Assembly: GCA_023395555.1 (NCBI GenBank)
Contig: JAEWYQ010000058.1
Span: forward strand, 1-37,529
Source: Bacillota bacterium
Lineage (GTDB): Bacteria; Bacillota; Clostridia; Lachnospirales; Lachnospiraceae
Direction: 5' to 3'
DNA length: 37,529 bases
How positions within the stretch are numbered: the first letter of the stretch is position 1; the number at the start of each line of letters is the position of its first letter. Of the stretch, positions 16,388 through 24,487 are shown piece by piece. Made by a program: the position numbers and the translations under genes. The notes under the pieces are model-generated. The model did not search any database. It saw only the letters and a program-made list of their open reading frames with translations, and was not told where the DNA came from.

Positions 16388-16865
16388 GTCATACGGCAGG
16401 GGAGCCGTATGACCATAGCGTATAATAGGGTGGGAGTAGAAAGTGTTTTATCACTGTCTATGGATATCATTATACGGAGAAAATGTGTACACACTGTGAA
16501 GAGTTTATAAAATAAAACTAAAAAGGAAAAAGAAAGTATGAAATATCAATAATGAGAAATAGAAAGAGGGTGCCCGGTACAAGAAACCGGAGCACCCTCT
16601 TAATATATTTATAATGTAGGGAGGAGGAGAGTGAAAATATATAATATTCACTATCTGTTACCAGTATATAGGAGACTTATGATATAGATATGGATAGAAT
16701 AAAGAATTTTTGTTAACAAATTGGTACACAAATGTGTCAAAAGTCGCAAAGAAAAAATATTTATTGCTGAAAAATGTCATAAATTGTGGTAATATAAGAA
16801 CTATATTCCTATTAACAATCATAAACGGACAGATATATTCTCCCCATGGGATCGGAGGAAACAAG
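16388..16865. other. Gene-free region with hairpins
   Basis: No convincing ORF lies here. Structures seen: a perfect palindromic hairpin CATACGGC/GCCGTATG at 16390-16411; a strong stem at 16564-16601 (AAGAGGGTGC with GCACCCTCTT, plus an inner CCGGT/ACCGG helix), which is terminator-like but followed only by TTAATATATT; the perfect 12-bp palindrome TTTGTTAACAAA near 16709-16722; and ACACAAATGTGT just downstream. An extended -10 (TGGTAATAT, 16787-16795) could serve the LuxR gene. An untranslated small RNA ending at the 16564-16601 stem is possible but unproven. Confidence 0.5.
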
Positions 16866-19370
16866 ATGTGCCCAATAACAGATGTACAACAAAAATATTA
16901 TTTTCCGGATAAGCTCAAAGCCAGGCTTAGGCCAATATCACAATATCCATTGACTGTTATTGAGGCACCCGGCGGATTTGGGAAAACAACAGCCGTCAGG
17001 GAGTATTTACGAAACGGGCATCCCCAGGCAGCCTGTGAATGGTACACCTGCCTTGGAGAGCCGGCATCCCTGGCCTGGGCGGAAATCTGCGGGCTGTTTG
17101 CGGGAATAAACAGCAAAGCCGCCGATGATATGAAGACCTTGAAGATACCTACCATGGAGACTCTGTTCTCCATAAAGGCATATCTTAAAGACCTGAAATG
17201 CAGGAGAATAACCTATCTGGTAATTGATAATTACCATCTGATCAATTTTGACATACACCGGGAGCTGATCAATGTTTTTTCCATGCATGAAAATCCCGGC
17301 CTGCATATGATATTCATTACACAGCAGCTGGATTCCAGAGAGCGTCCCTCCGTACATAATAATAATATCTACCGGATCGGCACGCCTGCCTTCTTTTTTG
17401 ACCGGGAGGGAATCTTCAGCCTGTTTCGTATGGAGGGCTTCCGGCTCGCCGAGGAAGAACTGGAGAATATCTATAAGACTACAGAGGGCTGGATATCCGC
17501 TATCCGCCTGCAGCTGATCAATTACAAGGAAACAGGTTCCTTTGTTCCTTCCTCCGGCATTGAAGAATTGGTGGAAACAGCCATTTGGAACCGACTGGTC
17601 CCCTCGGAAAAAGATTTTCTACTGAGAGTATCGGTCTTTGACAGCTTTACGGCACGCCAGGCAGCCGCAATGCTGGACCACGAAGCGGTGCCGGGCAGCA
17701 TTGAGGTACGGCTTAAAACCAGTGATTTTATACGTTTCCTGCCGGATAAAAGGCTGTTTATCATACACAGCATTTTACTGGATTATCTGCGGAACCGGTT
17801 TGAGTTCTATCAATCAAGGGAATATCAAAAGCAGATATTTTATAAAGCCGGCTTGTCCTGTGCCGCCATGGGGGAATATTGTCTGGCCACAAAGTTCTTC
17901 TATCAGGTGGGAGACTTTGATGCCATCCTGTCACTGCCCTTCACACGCCAATATCTGGACGCGCAAAAAGAAGAGGATTGTGAAGAAGAGGTTTTTGCAG
18001 CTGTTCTGCGGGAATGTCCGGAAGAGAGATTATGCAAACACCCCTTTACAGTAATTGTCTTTGCCCGTTCCGCCCTGCTGAATGGATACCGGGAGTTGTA
18101 CGAAAAGCTGTGCGGACTGCTCCAATGCCTGCTTCGAAGGGAAAATGAATATACACAGGAGGAGGTGCGAAGATTAACCGGTGAATTGATCTTACTGGAA
18201 GCTCTGGGAAAATTCAACGATCTTTCTAAAATACGGGAAGCCTATGATGCGGTCAGCAGGATTTGGGGAGATTCACCGGATATCGTGGAAAACAGTCTGC
18301 CCTGGCCGTCGGTTTTTCCTACTGCTGTCGGGATGTTTTGGCGTGAATCCGGCGGGATGGATGAAATGCTCCATGGCGTCGATGAGCTGAAACCCCTCTA
18401 CCGCAAATTCAGCAGAGGACAAAGCGCCGGTCTCGGACACCTGATCCGGGCGGAGGCCATGCTGGTGCGGGGAGAGGATGGCGAGGCGGAGATTTTCTGT
18501 CATAAAGCTCTCTATGAGGCACGTATTAACAAGCAGCTTAGCATCTGTATTTATGCCGAGCTCTGTCTTGCCAGGGTTTTTATCCTGCGGGGAGATACGG
18601 AAAGTTTCTATGCCGCCATGGGGAATATCCAAAGATATGCGGTGGAGCATCCGGATGCCGTCATACGCCGCATGGTGGATATGTGCATGTCAATTATCAG
18701 CCTCCTTCTGGGAATTAAGGATTATGTCGCACCCTGGCTTTATGACATGGAGGGCATCCGTAAGTCACTGTATATCCCGGTTGTTCCCTTTGCAGAGATA
18801 CTGCATTTCAGGCTGCTGCTGATCGACAAGAGGTATCACGAACTGTACGCCGTCAGCCAGCTTGCCTTAGATACTCTGAGGAAGACGGATGTTAAGATCA
18901 AATACAGGATGCCGCAGATGTACTGCCTCATCTTCCTTGCGGTTGCAAAGTATAACAGCGGAGATAATTTGGAAGCAGGGAGATATTTAAAAGAAGCTCT
19001 TGATATAGCCCTTCCGGATCAGGTCTGTCTTCCCTTTGCCGATCATGAATGCATGGCGGATCTTCTTGCCGGGCTGAATAGGCGCAGTATTAAGGAAGAA
19101 ATACCGTCCGGCAGCTTCACAGCTTTACTCTCGCTTTGCAAACGTCATGCAAACGGCGTCACCATGATCAAAAAGGCCCTCCTCCAGAACCAATCCCCTC
19201 TGACCCCAAGAGAAAGGGAAATTGCGCTGCTTGCCAAAAAGAGAATGAGCGCAAAGGAGATTGCGGCTAAGCTGTATATATCGGAAAAAACCGTGAAATC
19301 GACGCTGGGCAGAGTATACAGTAAATTGGAGATTCATTCAAGAAGCGAGCTGGTATTAAGAAAATTTTGA
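16866..19370 (+). CDS. MalT-like LuxR-family (LAL/STAND) transcriptional regulator
   Basis: A large regulator of 834 residues. The N-terminal P-loop APGGFGKTT (residues 34-42) begins a STAND-type NTPase module. The Asp-rich strand YLVIDNYH resembles its Walker B. The middle is a long helical region of TPR-like repeats (several AEAMLVRGEDGEAEIFC-type units). The C-terminal LuxR helix-turn-helix occupies about residues 779-834 (LTPREREIALLAKK, then AKEIAAKLYISEKTVKSTLGRVYSKL). Such proteins switch on catabolic operons when a sugar or other inducer binds. The ATG at 16866 follows GGAGGAAACAAG. It is followed directly by the remains of a sugar ABC permease, which suggests that its target transporter has been lost. 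Confidence 0.85.
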   Translation: MCPITDVQQKYYFPDKLKARLRPISQYPLTVIEAPGGFGKTTAVREYLRNGHPQAACEWYTCLGEPASLAWAEICGLFAGINSKAADDMKTLKIPTMETLFSIKAYLKDLKCRRITYLVIDNYHLINFDIHRELINVFSMHENPGLHMIFITQQLDSRERPSVHNNNIYRIGTPAFFFDREGIFSLFRMEGFRLAEEELENIYKTTEGWISAIRLQLINYKETGSFVPSSGIEELVETAIWNRLVPSEKDFLLRVSVFDSFTARQAAAMLDHEAVPGSIEVRLKTSDFIRFLPDKRLFIIHSILLDYLRNRFEFYQSREYQKQIFYKAGLSCAAMGEYCLATKFFYQVGDFDAILSLPFTRQYLDAQKEEDCEEEVFAAVLRECPEERLCKHPFTVIVFARSALLNGYRELYEKLCGLLQCLLRRENEYTQEEVRRLTGELILLEALGKFNDLSKIREAYDAVSRIWGDSPDIVENSLPWPSVFPTAVGMFWRESGGMDEMLHGVDELKPLYRKFSRGQSAGLGHLIRAEAMLVRGEDGEAEIFCHKALYEARINKQLSICIYAELCLARVFILRGDTESFYAAMGNIQRYAVEHPDAVIRRMVDMCMSIISLLLGIKDYVAPWLYDMEGIRKSLYIPVVPFAEILHFRLLLIDKRYHELYAVSQLALDTLRKTDVKIKYRMPQMYCLIFLAVAKYNSGDNLEAGRYLKEALDIALPDQVCLPFADHECMADLLAGLNRRSIKEEIPSGSFTALLSLCKRHANGVTMIKKALLQNQSPLTPREREIALLAKKRMSAKEIAAKLYISEKTVKSTLGRVYSKLEIHSRSELVLRKF

Positions 19371-19972
19371 TGAATGCGGTCTGTTGCAAAAAGACGGAAA
19401 ATGCCGATATAGATCAAAAGTGTCTAAGGAATACCCTGGACAAGATCCAGAAGGCCAATAGTGCGGTTTTGAACATTTTATATAAATCCCTGGGACTCAC
19501 CAATACCTTCGGAGTATATATTATTCCGGGGATGATCAGTGCCTTTAATATGATTGTAATCAGAACCTTTATGAATGGTCTTCCCGACAGCTTCGTAGAG
19601 TCTGCCCAGGTAGACGGCGCCGGACACCTGAAGATTTTCTTTCGGATTGTGCTCCCGCTGTGCAAGCCGGTAATGGCTACGGTGGCATTATTTATCGCTG
19701 TGGGCCAATGGAACTCCTGGTTTGATGCCATGCTGTACAATATCAACCGGCCGGATCTGACCACGCTTCAATATGAGCTGATGAAGCTGCTGTCCTCGGT
19801 TTCCCAGCTTCAGGGCAGCGCCAGCTTGATGAAACATGCCGCAACCCAGGTTACTCCGGTTTCCATCCGGTCCGCCACAGCGATCTTCACGGCGCTTCCC
19901 ATCGTATGCTTATACCCTTTCCTGCAGAGGTATTTTATCAGCGGTATGATGATCGGCGGTGTGAAGGAGTAA
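19370..19972 (+). pseudogene. N-terminally truncated carbohydrate ABC permease (MalG/LplC type)
   Basis: The C-terminal two thirds of a CUT1-family inner-membrane permease. It has the LGLTNTFGVYIIPGM helix, the EAA coupling loop ESAQVDGAGHLKIFFRIVLPL that docks the ATPase, the VGQWNSWFDAMLYN segment and the usual C-terminal QRYFISGMMIGGVKE. The family is about 290-300 residues long; here homology begins about 35 codons into the frame, and the first two helices are replaced by unrelated sequence (CCKKTENADIDQKC). The frame starts at the LuxR gene's stop codon. No partner permease, ATPase or binding protein is nearby. It is probably non-functional. Confidence 0.75.
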
Positions 19973-19993
19973 GGAAGTTAATCTACGTTTTAC

Positions 19994-20022
19994 TTGAAAA
20001 ATGTCTGAAAAGTAGTTAAAAT
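19994..20022 (+). promoter_or_regulatory. Sigma-A promoter for the phosphatase-rlmH unit
   Basis: TTGAAA (19994-19999), 17 bases, TAAAAT (20017-20022), about 67 bases before the phosphatase start. Confidence 0.65.
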
Positions 20023-20088
20023 AAAGATAGAGTTTTGTTGCCGGGAAAGACCGGGGAACAAGGTATTACATTTCAGCAGGAGAATATG

Positions 20089-20676
20089 ATGCGAATTGGT
20101 TTATTAAGACATTTTAAAGTAAATTGCCCTCATAAAAAGATGATGACCTCGGAAGAGTTCCGCCAATGGTCGGAAAAATATGAGGTTTCCAAGGTGATAA
20201 AGAAAAAGGTGGATATGTATGGGATTGAATGGGACGTCTGTTATGTCAGCGACCTTCCCAGGGCAATCACCACGGCAAAGGAGGTCTATAGCGGTAATCT
20301 GAAGATTGATCAATTACTTCGGGAAGTGGATAATGCCCCGTTCATTCATACGGAGCGTATCCGGCTTCCCTTTGAAGTATGGCATATCTGCGGACGGCTG
20401 GCGTGGTATTTCCGCTCGAAGAGCCAGCCGGAAAGTGTTGTGGGAACCCGAAGGAGGATACATGAATTTTTGGATCGCATTGACTGGTCCCAGGAGAATA
20501 TTCTTATTGTCTTCCATGGATTTATGCTCTATAATTTTCAGAAAGAGCTGCGTAAACGGGGCTTTGTAGGTGAAAAGCTTAAATTGGTGAAGAACGGTGT
20601 GCTCTATGAATACGTTCGGGAAGAGGAGCAGAAGGAAGTAGGAGAGGATGAAGGTAACGCTGATTTGTGTGGGTAA
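20089..20676 (+). CDS. Histidine phosphatase superfamily protein
   Basis: A 195-residue member of the phosphoglycerate-mutase-like branch. The N-terminal catalytic motif reads LLRHFKV: the RH pair is kept, but the usual following Gly is Phe. The SDLPRAITTAK segment supplies the second Arg, and VFHGFMLYN supplies the second catalytic His. Substrate unknown; alpha-ribazole phosphatase or a mutase role are both unsupported. The ATG at 20089 is six bases after AGGAG; the ATG at 20086 is closer than ideal. The 3' end overlaps rlmH by 29 bases, so the two are translationally coupled. Confidence 0.75.
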   Translation: MRIGLLRHFKVNCPHKKMMTSEEFRQWSEKYEVSKVIKKKVDMYGIEWDVCYVSDLPRAITTAKEVYSGNLKIDQLLREVDNAPFIHTERIRLPFEVWHICGRLAWYFRSKSQPESVVGTRRRIHEFLDRIDWSQENILIVFHGFMLYNFQKELRKRGFVGEKLKLVKNGVLYEYVREEEQKEVGEDEGNADLCG

Positions 20677-21127
20677 GCTGAAGGAAAGATATTGGTCCCA
20701 GGGTGCGGAGGAATATATAAAGCGTCTGGGCAGATATTGCAGCCTGGAGATCCTTGAGCTGGCGGATGAGAAAACGCCGGATCATGCAAGTGAAGTACAG
20801 GAGGAACAGATCAGACGGAAGGAAGGAGACCGGATTCTGAAGGTTTTAAAGGAGGATTCTTATTGTATTGTGCTTGCCATTGACGGGACAATGCTTTCCT
20901 CGGAAGAACTGGCATCTAAGATAGACACGCTGGGCGTATCCGGCTGCAGCCATATCAGTTTTATTATCGGCGGCTCCCTGGGATTGTCCCGGGAAGTGTA
21001 TCAGCGGGCAGATTACCGGCTGAGCTTTTCCAAACTGACCTTTCCCCATCAGCTTATGCGGGTGATATTATTGGAGCAGATCTATCGGGCTTACCGCATT
21101 ATTCATAAGCAGCCCTATCACAAATAG
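20648..21127 (+). CDS. rlmH: 23S rRNA pseudouridine-1915 N3-methyltransferase RlmH
   Basis: A 159-residue SPOUT-class methyltransferase that methylates pseudouridine 1915 in helix 69 of 23S rRNA, using S-adenosylmethionine. The deep trefoil knot is recognisable in LAIDGTMLSSEELA, FIIGGSLGLSREV and the C-terminal LTFPHQLMRVILLEQIYRAYRII with the closing HKQPYHK. The length is typical. The start follows AGGAGAGG and lies inside the preceding phosphatase gene. Confidence 0.96.
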   Translation: MKVTLICVGKLKERYWSQGAEEYIKRLGRYCSLEILELADEKTPDHASEVQEEQIRRKEGDRILKVLKEDSYCIVLAIDGTMLSSEELASKIDTLGVSGCSHISFIIGGSLGLSREVYQRADYRLSFSKLTFPHQLMRVILLEQIYRAYRIIHKQPYHK

Positions 21128-21156
21128 AATACGGATAGAAGAAGGAGGACGACATT

Positions 21157-21636
21157 ATGAATACCATTGATTTTGCAATCAGTATGGAGGAGGACGGACG
21201 GAGATATTATCTGGAGCAGGCAGAAAGAAATAAAGATAACGAGCTGCGCACGGTATTCCTGCTTTTGGCTGATTCTGAGAAGGATCATGCGGAGCTGCTG
21301 AGGCAGTATAAGAATCGGGAAGATATCTCCCTGCAGGGAAATTTTGTCGGGCTTGAGCTGAAATCAGTATTTCATGGGATGAAAAATTTTCACAAAGAGG
21401 ATAGTGACAGGCAGAAGGAGGTCTACCGCATTGCCTGTGAGCAGGAGGAAAAGAGCATCCATTTATATAAGGAATTAGAAGCACAGGCGAGGGATGAGTT
21501 TGACCGGGAGCTTTTCCGGTACCTGATCCTCCAGGAAGAGGGGCATCTGGCTCTGTTTGAAGAGCTGGTCAGGCTGGTAACCAGACCGGAGGAGTGGGTG
21601 GAATCAGCAGAGTTCGGTCTCCGGGAAGAATATTAA
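21157..21636 (+). CDS. Ferritin-like (rubrerythrin-type) di-iron protein
   Basis: A 159-residue four-helix protein. Metal-binding residues repeat in two halves: the Glu in ISMEEDGRRYY and the Glu/His in DSEKDHAELL, then the Glu in CEQEEKSIHLYKELE and the Glu/His in LQEEGHLALFEEL. This is the ferritin-like pattern of rubrerythrin-related proteins, but no C-terminal rubredoxin domain is present. A role in peroxide removal or iron handling in an anaerobe is likely. Strong AGGAGG before the ATG. The promoter is not evident; it probably continues the rlmH transcript. Confidence 0.8.
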   Translation: MNTIDFAISMEEDGRRYYLEQAERNKDNELRTVFLLLADSEKDHAELLRQYKNREDISLQGNFVGLELKSVFHGMKNFHKEDSDRQKEVYRIACEQEEKSIHLYKELEAQARDEFDRELFRYLILQEEGHLALFEELVRLVTRPEEWVESAEFGLREEY

Positions 21637-21685
21637 GAAGAGATGCAATCCCTTGGGATCAAAGGGAAGCTGCAAAATAAATAAT

Positions 21686-21740
21686 GAATATGCTTTTTGT
21701 TACGAATATAGGGTAACAGAAAGCATATTCGTTTTGCTTT
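21686..21740 (+). terminator. Terminator after the ferritin-like gene
   Basis: GAATATGCTTTTTGTTAC (21686-21703) pairs with GTAACAGAAAGCATATTC (21713-21730, one mismatch), then GTTTTGCTTTT. This long stem separates convergent genes. Confidence 0.85.
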
Positions 21741-21750
21741 TCGGCTTAAA

Positions 21751-22335
21751 TTATATTTCGTTCCATGGATGCAGGAAGAGGGAGAGGGTTCCGTTAAGCC
21801 GGATTTTTGTAGCATCCTTGCCGTCGCAGCGGCTGATCCGGCCGGTCTTCCAGAAAGCCTTAATCCTTTCCCTGGACAGACCCAGCTGGCGGCTTAGAAG
21901 GGCATCCAGCCTCAGATTGATAGGGCAGGGGGAAGTGATATCGATTCTGCATTCTTTATTTCCGGATGCTGTATCCGGGATATCTCCCCGTATGTCGTAA
22001 CTGACATCGTCATAATGAACGGATAATTTATGATACCCCTGGATTGTTGTATCAAAGGCATATTGCCGGGCAAGCTCCGGATCGTTGGCGATAAACTTAT
22101 GGTATAATTCTTTATCTATGGCGTTGACCCTGGTTCGGGAGATGATCTCCATATTCCAGGTGCTCTTGCATTTGTGACATTGATAGATCAGCCAGATATC
22201 AATATAGCTTTGGTTAGCGTTGACACGAAAGTTCCCGGTGCAGACATAGTCAGAGGCGGTGCCGCATTTTGGACAGTTCCGGATGACGGCAGGCCAGGAA
22301 GAGGGAGTGATCTCCCAGTGATAAATTTGCTGCAT
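21751..22335 (-). CDS. DUF1062 domain protein with zinc-ribbon cysteines
   Basis: A 194-residue soluble protein of the DUF1062 family, function unknown. The N-terminal half has two CxxC knuckles, NCPKCGT and QCHKCKS (about residues 20-60), which likely bind zinc. The C-terminal half has LDALLSRQLGLSRERIKAFWKTGRI, which resembles an S4-type RNA-binding motif, and ends in a short basic/hydrophobic tail. AAGGAG precedes the start. Upstream on the same strand are a candidate promoter, a seven-residue leader ORF and two hairpins, so expression may be controlled by translation of the leader. Confidence 0.75.
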   Translation of the reverse strand: MQQIYHWEITPSSWPAVIRNCPKCGTASDYVCTGNFRVNANQSYIDIWLIYQCHKCKSTWNMEIISRTRVNAIDKELYHKFIANDPELARQYAFDTTIQGYHKLSVHYDDVSYDIRGDIPDTASGNKECRIDITSPCPINLRLDALLSRQLGLSRERIKAFWKTGRISRCDGKDATKIRLNGTLSLFLHPWNEI

Positions 22336-22457
22336 TTCTATATTCTCCTTCTCACTCTAATTCTTTGATATACCGCGTTGCGGTTTTGAAGGCATACTTA
22401 GAGAGCCCATGTTTTGATCTGGGCCTGTCCGGTATGCGTCTGTCCTATCGTTAAGAA
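22336..22457 (-). promoter_or_regulatory. Folded leader of the DUF1062 gene
   Basis: Between the leader ORF and the gene start the minus strand can fold as GCATAC (22437-22432) with GTATGC (22397-22392), enclosing GCCCA/TGGGC (22424-22420 with 22409-22405), then a small hairpin ACCGC-AAC-GCGGT just before the ribosome binding site. There is no T tract, so control of translation rather than termination would be expected. Confidence 0.4.
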
Positions 22458-22481
22458 TTAGTTGTGATCCGGTGTGGTCAT
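22458..22481 (-). CDS. Candidate leader peptide MTTPDHN
   Basis: An ORF of seven codons plus TAA, preceded on the minus strand by a perfect AAGGAGG (22495-22489) with seven bases of spacing. It sits in the 5' leader of the DUF1062 gene, between its promoter and two hairpins. Such a site-and-spacing match for so short an ORF suggests a regulatory leader peptide, as in ribosome-stalling attenuators of antibiotic-response genes. The peptide was not recognised, and chance is possible. Confidence 0.4.
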   Translation of the reverse strand: MTTPDHN

Positions 22482-22524
22482 AGAAAAGCCTCCTTGTTTT
22501 GTGCGCATAAAAACGCCTGCTCTT

Positions 22525-22553
22525 AGGATAGCACGAATACGCGGGTATGCCGA
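22525..22553 (-). promoter_or_regulatory. Weak promoter for the DUF1062 leader
   Basis: Minus strand TCGGCA (22553-22548), a 17-base spacer, TATCCT (22530-22525); 4/6 in each box. Confidence 0.35.
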
Positions 22554-22578
22554 CCTCAGCCTTATTTCAGAAAGATAG

Positions 22579-22607
22579 TTGAGGCCGAAAGCTTTCCGTG
22601 GTATAAT
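22579..22607 (+). promoter_or_regulatory. Sigma-A promoter for the response regulator
   Basis: TTGAGG (22579-22584), 17 bases, and exact TATAAT (22602-22607), with about 70 bases of leader before the gene. It gives constitutive expression of the two-component system. Confidence 0.7.
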
Positions 22608-22683
22608 TGATCATGCAAAAATGGCAATACTGTTGGTATGCAAATGTAATTGCCGATTCCGGATATGAAGGGAGGGACACGGC

Positions 22684-23355
22684 ATGTACAAAATTCTGAT
22701 TGTAGAAGACGATGCCATGATAGCCAATACTTTGAAGAGCTACATGAATACATGGGCTTACGAAGTAGAATGTGTGTCAGATTTTAAGGAAGTCTTGTCC
22801 CGGTTTATTTCTTATAAGCCCCAGCTGGTTCTCCTGGACATTTCCTTACCCTTTTACAATGGCTTCCATTGGTGCAGTGAAATTCGGAAAATATCCAAGG
22901 TTCCTGTCATATTCATTTCATCCGCATCGGATAACATGAATATTGTTATGGCAATTACCCAGGGAGGGGATGATTTCATTGCCAAACCCTTTGATTTGAA
23001 CGTCCTGATGGCTAAGGTACAGGCTCTGCTGAGGCGCACTTATGATTTTGCAGGAGAGAGCGGTTTTCTGGAGCACCGGGGCGCCATGCTGAATGTGAAC
23101 GATACGACCCTGACCTATGGGGAAAAACAAGTGGAACTGACCAAGAACGAATTTCGGATTCTTCAGATCTTGCTGGAGCATAAAGAGAAAGTGGTCTCAA
23201 GAGATGCCATTATGACAAAGCTTTGGGAAAGCGACAGTTTTGTAGATGACAATACGCTTACCGTCAATGTAACCCGGTTACGAAAAAAATTAGAGGATAT
23301 TGATTTAAAGGATTTTATCACAACGAAAAAAGGCATCGGCTATATGGTGGGGTAG
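22684..23355 (+). CDS. Response regulator, OmpR family (BceR-like)
   Basis: A 223-residue response regulator. The receiver domain has the acidic pair Glu8-Asp9/Asp10, phosphorylation site Asp52 in LLDISLPFYNG, Thr/Ser switch FISSAS and Lys in FIAKPFD. The C-terminal winged helix (ELTKNEFRILQILLEHKEKVVSRDAIMTKLW, then VNVTRLRKKLEDI and GIGYMVG) is OmpR-type. It lies six bases before a Bce-type sensor kinase and upstream of a peptide-transporter pair whose promoter carries a BceR-like site. Its likely job is to activate that transporter when antimicrobial peptides bind it. Confidence 0.92.
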   Translation: MYKILIVEDDAMIANTLKSYMNTWAYEVECVSDFKEVLSRFISYKPQLVLLDISLPFYNGFHWCSEIRKISKVPVIFISSASDNMNIVMAITQGGDDFIAKPFDLNVLMAKVQALLRRTYDFAGESGFLEHRGAMLNVNDTTLTYGEKQVELTKNEFRILQILLEHKEKVVSRDAIMTKLWESDSFVDDNTLTVNVTRLRKKLEDIDLKDFITTKKGIGYMVG

Positions 23356-23361
23356 TATTGT

Positions 23362-24366
23362 ATGAAAAGGAATTTAATGAAGGAATATATAAAAAGGCAG
23401 ATAAAAGGGGTGGGATATCTTGTTTTATTTGCCTTTCTCTTTGCTTTGGTTTTTTATCTGTATAACCAGCCGGTGGAAGCGGTGTGGTATGCGGCCAGTC
23501 TGTGCGGGATGATTGGCTTTTTCTTTTTGGGCATTGATTATTGGAGGTTTCATAAAAAACATCTCCGATTAGAGCAGCTGAAAAATTCTATTATGCTGGG
23601 CTTAGAGGGATTGCCGGAAGCAGAAGAATTGATAGAAGAAGATTATATTGAGCTGCTTCGAATTCTTTTTCTGGAAAAGGAACAATTGGAGCGGTCCAAT
23701 GAACGGAGCAGGATGGAAATGATGGACTATTATACCTTATGGGTTCATCAGATCAAGACGCCCATTGCAGCGCTCAGGCTTTTGCTTCAGTCCGGGGATG
23801 GGAAAAGCAATGCGGATTTGCTGACGGAGCTGTTTAAAGTGGAGGAATATGTGGAAATGGCCCTGGGGTATCTGCGGATAGGGGACATGTCTTCGGATTT
23901 GCTGCTAAAAAAGATTTCGTTGGATGAAATCATAAAGCAGGCGGTGCGAAAGTATGCGTCCATCTTTATCCGCAAGAAAATACAGCTCCAGTATTCCGAG
24001 CTGAACTGTGATGTATTGACCGATGAAAAGTGGCTGGTGTTCGTGGCGGAGCAGCTTCTTTCCAATGCATTGAAATATACAGGGGAAAACGGGAAAATCT
24101 CCATTTATATGGAGGAAGCCGGATTGAAAACCCTGGTGATAGAAGACACAGGAATGGGAATTTATGAAGAGGATATTCCCAGAATATTTGAAAAGGGATT
24201 TACCGGCTATAACGGGCATTTCCATAAAAAATCAACTGGGATCGGCCTCTACCTTTGCAAAAGGATATTGGCAAAACTATCTCACACCATTGAGATTGAA
24301 TCCCGGGTCAGTGTGGGAACAAAGGTAAGAATAGGATTGGACACGCTGGATCAGATAAGGGAATAG
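23362..24366 (+). CDS. Intramembrane-sensing histidine kinase (BceS-like)
   Basis: A 334-residue kinase with two N-terminal membrane helices (about 17-35 and 43-60) and almost no extracellular loop, as in BceS-type kinases that sense through their partner transporter. The H-box His129 lies in WVHQIKTPIAALRL. N-box LLSNALKYT, G1 EDTGMGI, F-box IFEKGFTG and G2 STGIGLYLCKRIL are all present, so the catalytic domain is complete. It phosphorylates the adjacent regulator. It ends 121 bases before the transporter ATPase. Confidence 0.92.
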   Translation: MKRNLMKEYIKRQIKGVGYLVLFAFLFALVFYLYNQPVEAVWYAASLCGMIGFFFLGIDYWRFHKKHLRLEQLKNSIMLGLEGLPEAEELIEEDYIELLRILFLEKEQLERSNERSRMEMMDYYTLWVHQIKTPIAALRLLLQSGDGKSNADLLTELFKVEEYVEMALGYLRIGDMSSDLLLKKISLDEIIKQAVRKYASIFIRKKIQLQYSELNCDVLTDEKWLVFVAEQLLSNALKYTGENGKISIYMEEAGLKTLVIEDTGMGIYEEDIPRIFEKGFTGYNGHFHKKSTGIGLYLCKRILAKLSHTIEIESRVSVGTKVRIGLDTLDQIRE

Positions 24367-24387
24367 ACATGGAATAAAACCGCCTGC

Positions 24388-24462
24388 CTTACAAAAATGT
24401 AAGATAAGAGACCAAGATGTAAGGTAAATCTATGGAAGAGCAGGTTTCTGGCTTGTTATACT
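24388..24462 (+). promoter_or_regulatory. BceR-type operator and activator-dependent promoter
   Basis: The palindrome CTTACAAAAATGTAAG (24388-24403) exactly fits the known BceR-family site TNACA-N4-TGTAA. A second TGTAA half lies at 24418-24422. The -10 is TATACT (24457-24462), and no good -35 is present, which fits an activated promoter. Confidence 0.75.
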
Positions 24463-24487
24463 GAAGGGGAATAAAGGAGGTTTTACA

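Noticed and set aside
16709..16722. TTTGTTAACAAA palindrome as a Rex operator
   Set aside because: The Rex consensus needs a spacer between the TTGTTAA and TTAACAA halves; here they overlap, and AT-rich palindromes are common.
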